A stretch of DNA of 64,000 nucleotides from CAVZRC01 sp052148775 (GTDB lineage Bacteria > Planctomycetota > Planctomycetia > Isosphaerales > Isosphaeraceae), in the NCBI GenBank assembly GCA_052148775.1, contig JBKQHM010000056.1, positions 10,942 to 74,941 of the forward strand, given 5' to 3'. Shown in pieces: positions 62,217-64,000 of the stretch. Below the pieces are notes generated by a model that saw nothing but the letters and a program-made list of their open reading frames with translations, was not told where the DNA came from and made no database searches. The first letter of the stretch is position 1; every line of letters begins with the position of its first letter. Made by a program: the position numbers and the translations under genes.

Positions 62217-62460
62217 GGGCCACCTCGGGCGCAACAAATAACCCCCGCCGGGTGGTGTCACGCACCCGTGGGGGCCGGGCCGGTCCGGGCTCGCGCCCGG
62301 GCGGTCGGTTCGGATTGGGCCGGGTGACACTCCGGCGTCGATAGATTTCGAAGTTACCGATTCCATGAATGGCGCCAAGGGGGTTCCGGCCGGCGGGCGC
62401 GGATTTTTTCGTGGACACCAGTCCCCACGAGTCTGGTAGGATTGCGTCGGGAGGACTCCG
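62217..62460. other. intergenic region
   Basis: No gene is seen. The minus-strand frames continue here without a credible start or ribosome binding site. Confidence 0.35.
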
Positions 62461-62712
62461 ATGATCGATCAGCCAGCCCGGGGAAGACCACGCACGGGCG
62501 ACACCGCACAGTTCAAAATCCGGCTCAAACCGCGCTATCGCGAGATGATGCAGGAGGTCGCCGACGAGCGCGGCGGCCTCACCCTGACCCGCGTGTTCGA
62601 GCTTGCGATCGAGCAGCTCCACCGCAAGGTCATCGGCCGCGGGCCGGTCGCCGACCGGAAGCCGGTCCGGGTCCGCACCGCCAAGCCCACCCGGCCGGAG
62701 CCGGCCACGTGA
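62461..62712 (+). CDS. small basic hypothetical protein
   Basis: 83 residues from ATG 62461, well placed after GGGAGGACTCCG. The central RLKPRYREMMQEVADERGGL and LTLTRVFELAIEQLHRKVIG look like a ribbon-helix-helix-type DNA-binding or antitoxin-like fold (strand, two helices). The stop overlaps the next start (GTGA), giving coupled translation. Confidence 0.6.
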   Translation: MIDQPARGRPRTGDTAQFKIRLKPRYREMMQEVADERGGLTLTRVFELAIEQLHRKVIGRGPVADRKPVRVRTAKPTRPEPAT

Positions 62713-62984
62713 GGCGCCCGAGGACCACGATCGCCGGCCTGATGCTCGCCGTGGCCGCGATCGCCGGAGCGCTGGCCGCGTACCAGCACGGCCGCCGGGC
62801 CGAACGGTCGGCGATCGGGCCGCCGCCGGTGATGGTCCACATCACGCGGACCGGGAAACGGTATCACGACGCCGGCTGCCGGTTCCTCAATCACGGCTCG
62901 ACGGCCGTCCGCCTCGACCAGGTCGGGGCCCGGACGCCGTGCAGCTACTGCCGGCCGCCGGTACCGGTGCCGTCGTCGCCGTAG
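62709..62984 (+). CDS. small membrane/secreted protein with Ada-like metal-binding tail
   Basis: 91 residues from GTG 62709 (GTGA overlap). An N-terminal helix (GLMLAVAAIAGALAAYQHGR) precedes ITRTGKRYHDAGCRFLNHGS and PCSYCRPP, a C-x(n)-CxxC motif also found at the C-terminus of thermonuclease-like proteins. Zn binding is likely. The function is unknown. Confidence 0.6.
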   Translation: MRRPRTTIAGLMLAVAAIAGALAAYQHGRRAERSAIGPPPVMVHITRTGKRYHDAGCRFLNHGSTAVRLDQVGARTPCSYCRPPVPVPSSP

Positions 62985-63235
62985 GCATCCCGCCGCGCCC
63001 GCTTGTACTCCAGGTTGCACGGGCGGCAATACTCCGACGATTGCACGCCGTGCTCGCACACGTCCCGCCGGACCAGCTCGGCGGCGGCCGCGTCCCGCAC
63101 CCGGATCAGGGCCTCCGTCGACAGGTCCCGCGCGAGGTAGAGCCGGGTGCGGGAATGCCGGCCGGTCACCGGGTCGTCCTCGAGCACCCACCGGTACCGG
63201 CCCGGGGGCAGCCCGGCGGATTCCGGGCCGGTCAC
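62945..63235 (-). CDS. small hypothetical zinc-binding protein
   Basis: 96 residues from GTG 63235, overlapping the preceding gene's stop by four bases (GTGA). The sequence contains a possible HNH-like fragment (CEHGVQSSEYCRPCNLEYKR) with four candidate zinc ligands. No further homology is recognised. It overlaps the 3' end of the plus-strand gene 62709-62984 by about 40 bases. Confidence 0.5.
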   Translation of the reverse strand: MTGPESAGLPPGRYRWVLEDDPVTGRHSRTRLYLARDLSTEALIRVRDAAAAELVRRDVCEHGVQSSEYCRPCNLEYKRARRDAYGDDGTGTGGRQ

Positions 63236-63441
63236 TTGCCACCGCCTTTCCCCTCCATCTCCCGGACCATCTGGGCATACGCCTGCCCGATCGGCTTTTC
63301 GAGCATGTCGCTCAGCAGCTCGGCGACCGAGCACCCCCGATAGCCGGCCAGGATCTTGGCCCGGGCGATGAGGGCCTTGTCGATCCGCACCGTCCCGTCG
63401 TCCCGCTCGGACGTCTTCGGCCGTCCACGCTGCTTTCCCAT
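63232..63441 (-). CDS. ribbon-helix-helix-like regulator/partition protein
   Basis: 69 residues from ATG 63441; ATG 63483 after GGAGGC is an alternative start that adds 14 residues. RPKTSERDDGTVRIDKALIA and AKILAGYRGCSVAELLSDML are typical of the RHH-type proteins in planctomycete mobile elements (GRPKTSERDD start). It is likely a DNA-binding repressor or antitoxin. Confidence 0.65.
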   Translation of the reverse strand: MGKQRGRPKTSERDDGTVRIDKALIARAKILAGYRGCSVAELLSDMLEKPIGQAYAQMVREMEGKGGGK

Positions 63442-63674
63442 CTCAGGATGCCTCTTCGTCTCGACAAACGCCAGGGCGCCCATATTGCCTCCGATCACGG
63501 GAAATGATCCTACCAAGGCCAGCCCGCGGCGGCCTACTGGACATATTACACCTGCCGGGCTCTCCGGGCAAGATGACAAGAAATTTCCATTGCCACTCTA
63601 TTGATGTCTGTGATCGTAAATCGTATAGTGATCGTGTCGGGTCGAGAAGCGAGACGCGAACCGGAGCCCAAGCC

Positions 63675-63941
63675 ATGACGACCGAAACCCTGATCGAGAC
63701 CGAAGACCTGGAAACGTGCGACGACTGCGGACAACCCTGCGAATCGACCGACGGCGGCATGTGCGAGTCGTGCTCCGCCCGCCACGACGCCGGCCGCGAC
63801 GCGGCCCAGGCCGAGTCCGATGAGGCGCACGAGGACCTCGACGCGCTCGAGTCGGAGCTGGCCGACCTCCGCGACCGGGTCGCCGACGCCCGGAAGCGGG
63901 CGCGGGCCGCCGATCGCGAGCTGGCCCGCTACGACCGATGA
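63675..63941 (+). CDS. zinc-ribbon/coiled-coil small protein
   Basis: 88 residues from ATG 63675. An N-terminal ribbon (CDDCGQPCESTDGGMCESC) with four or five cysteines is followed by an acidic coiled coil (LESELADLRDRVADARKRAR). The function is unknown; it fits the accessory context. Confidence 0.6.
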   Translation: MTTETLIETEDLETCDDCGQPCESTDGGMCESCSARHDAGRDAAQAESDEAHEDLDALESELADLRDRVADARKRARAADRELARYDR

Positions 63942-64000
63942 CCCGAAGGGCGCCCCGGACGGTCCGGGGCGCGGCGAAAAACCCGCGATGGTCCCGTCTA

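Overview
This 64 kb window looks like a chromosome segment of a planctomycete, most likely of the Isosphaeraceae type. The basis is the very high GC content together with protein families typical of that lineage: a DUF1559 prepilin-like protein, large membrane Ser/Thr kinases with TPR-like tails, secreted c-type cytochromes fused to beta-propellers, an ECF sigma factor fused to a membrane anchor and a haem domain, and a 'PFRPFR' small protein. The species cannot be named from sequence alone. There are no rRNA genes and no CRISPR array; one tRNA gene (Arg, anticodon TCG) is present.

Layout. 1-2.4 kb: end of a SWIM-type zinc-finger protein, a small conserved protein, a frameshifted retropepsin-like gene and an HTH regulator. 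2.7-9 kb: a large Ser/Thr kinase, a catalytic-domain-only tyrosine recombinase, a DUF2306 membrane protein and a DUF1559 protein. 9.2-13.3 kb: a secreted dihaem cytochrome/propeller protein followed by a radical SAM protein with an unusual cysteine spacing. 13.3-21.2 kb: a signalling block with an NtrC-like sigma54 activator divergent from an AI-2E-family permease carrying an extra C-terminal domain, then a CHASE3-like histidine kinase, a receiver protein and a hybrid kinase. 21.4-25.5 kb: a glycosyltransferase, a repeat-rich gap, and a probable toxin/immunity pair (HINT plus GIY-YIG-like tip, DUF4259 immunity protein). 25.8-28.3 kb: a TAXI-type binding protein and a WecB/TagA glycosyltransferase. 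28.3-33.7 kb: a decayed trehalose-6-phosphate synthase, a gas-vesicle GvpJ/GvpA-like gene, a zinc-ribbon/coiled-coil protein overlapping a zinc-ribbon Ser/Thr kinase, and an IS630-family element sitting exactly in that kinase's stop codon.

33.9-36.9 kb: a compact replication module (RepA-like ATPase, CHC2 primase, PD-(D/E)XK-like small protein) containing a symmetric set of four iterons around an AT-rich core, which looks like an origin. 37-47 kb: palindromic repeats, a paralogue of the first large kinase, and an AddA/AddB recombination nuclease pair in which addA carries one in-frame amber stop. 47-53 kb: housekeeping genes uppP, pgsA and rimO, two small proteins and a B12-type radical SAM protein. 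53-60.6 kb: the sigma factor/cytochrome fusion, a lipoprotein, a SWIM-finger ATP-dependent DNA ligase and a PQQ-type sugar dehydrogenase with haem motifs.

60.6-64 kb: tRNA-Arg, then a run of small accessory genes (winged-helix protein, zinc ribbons, DNA-binding-like small proteins, GTGA overlaps) that resembles one end of an integrated element using the tRNA 3' end as its attachment site. Palindromic MITE/REP-like repeats of several types punctuate the accessory stretches.
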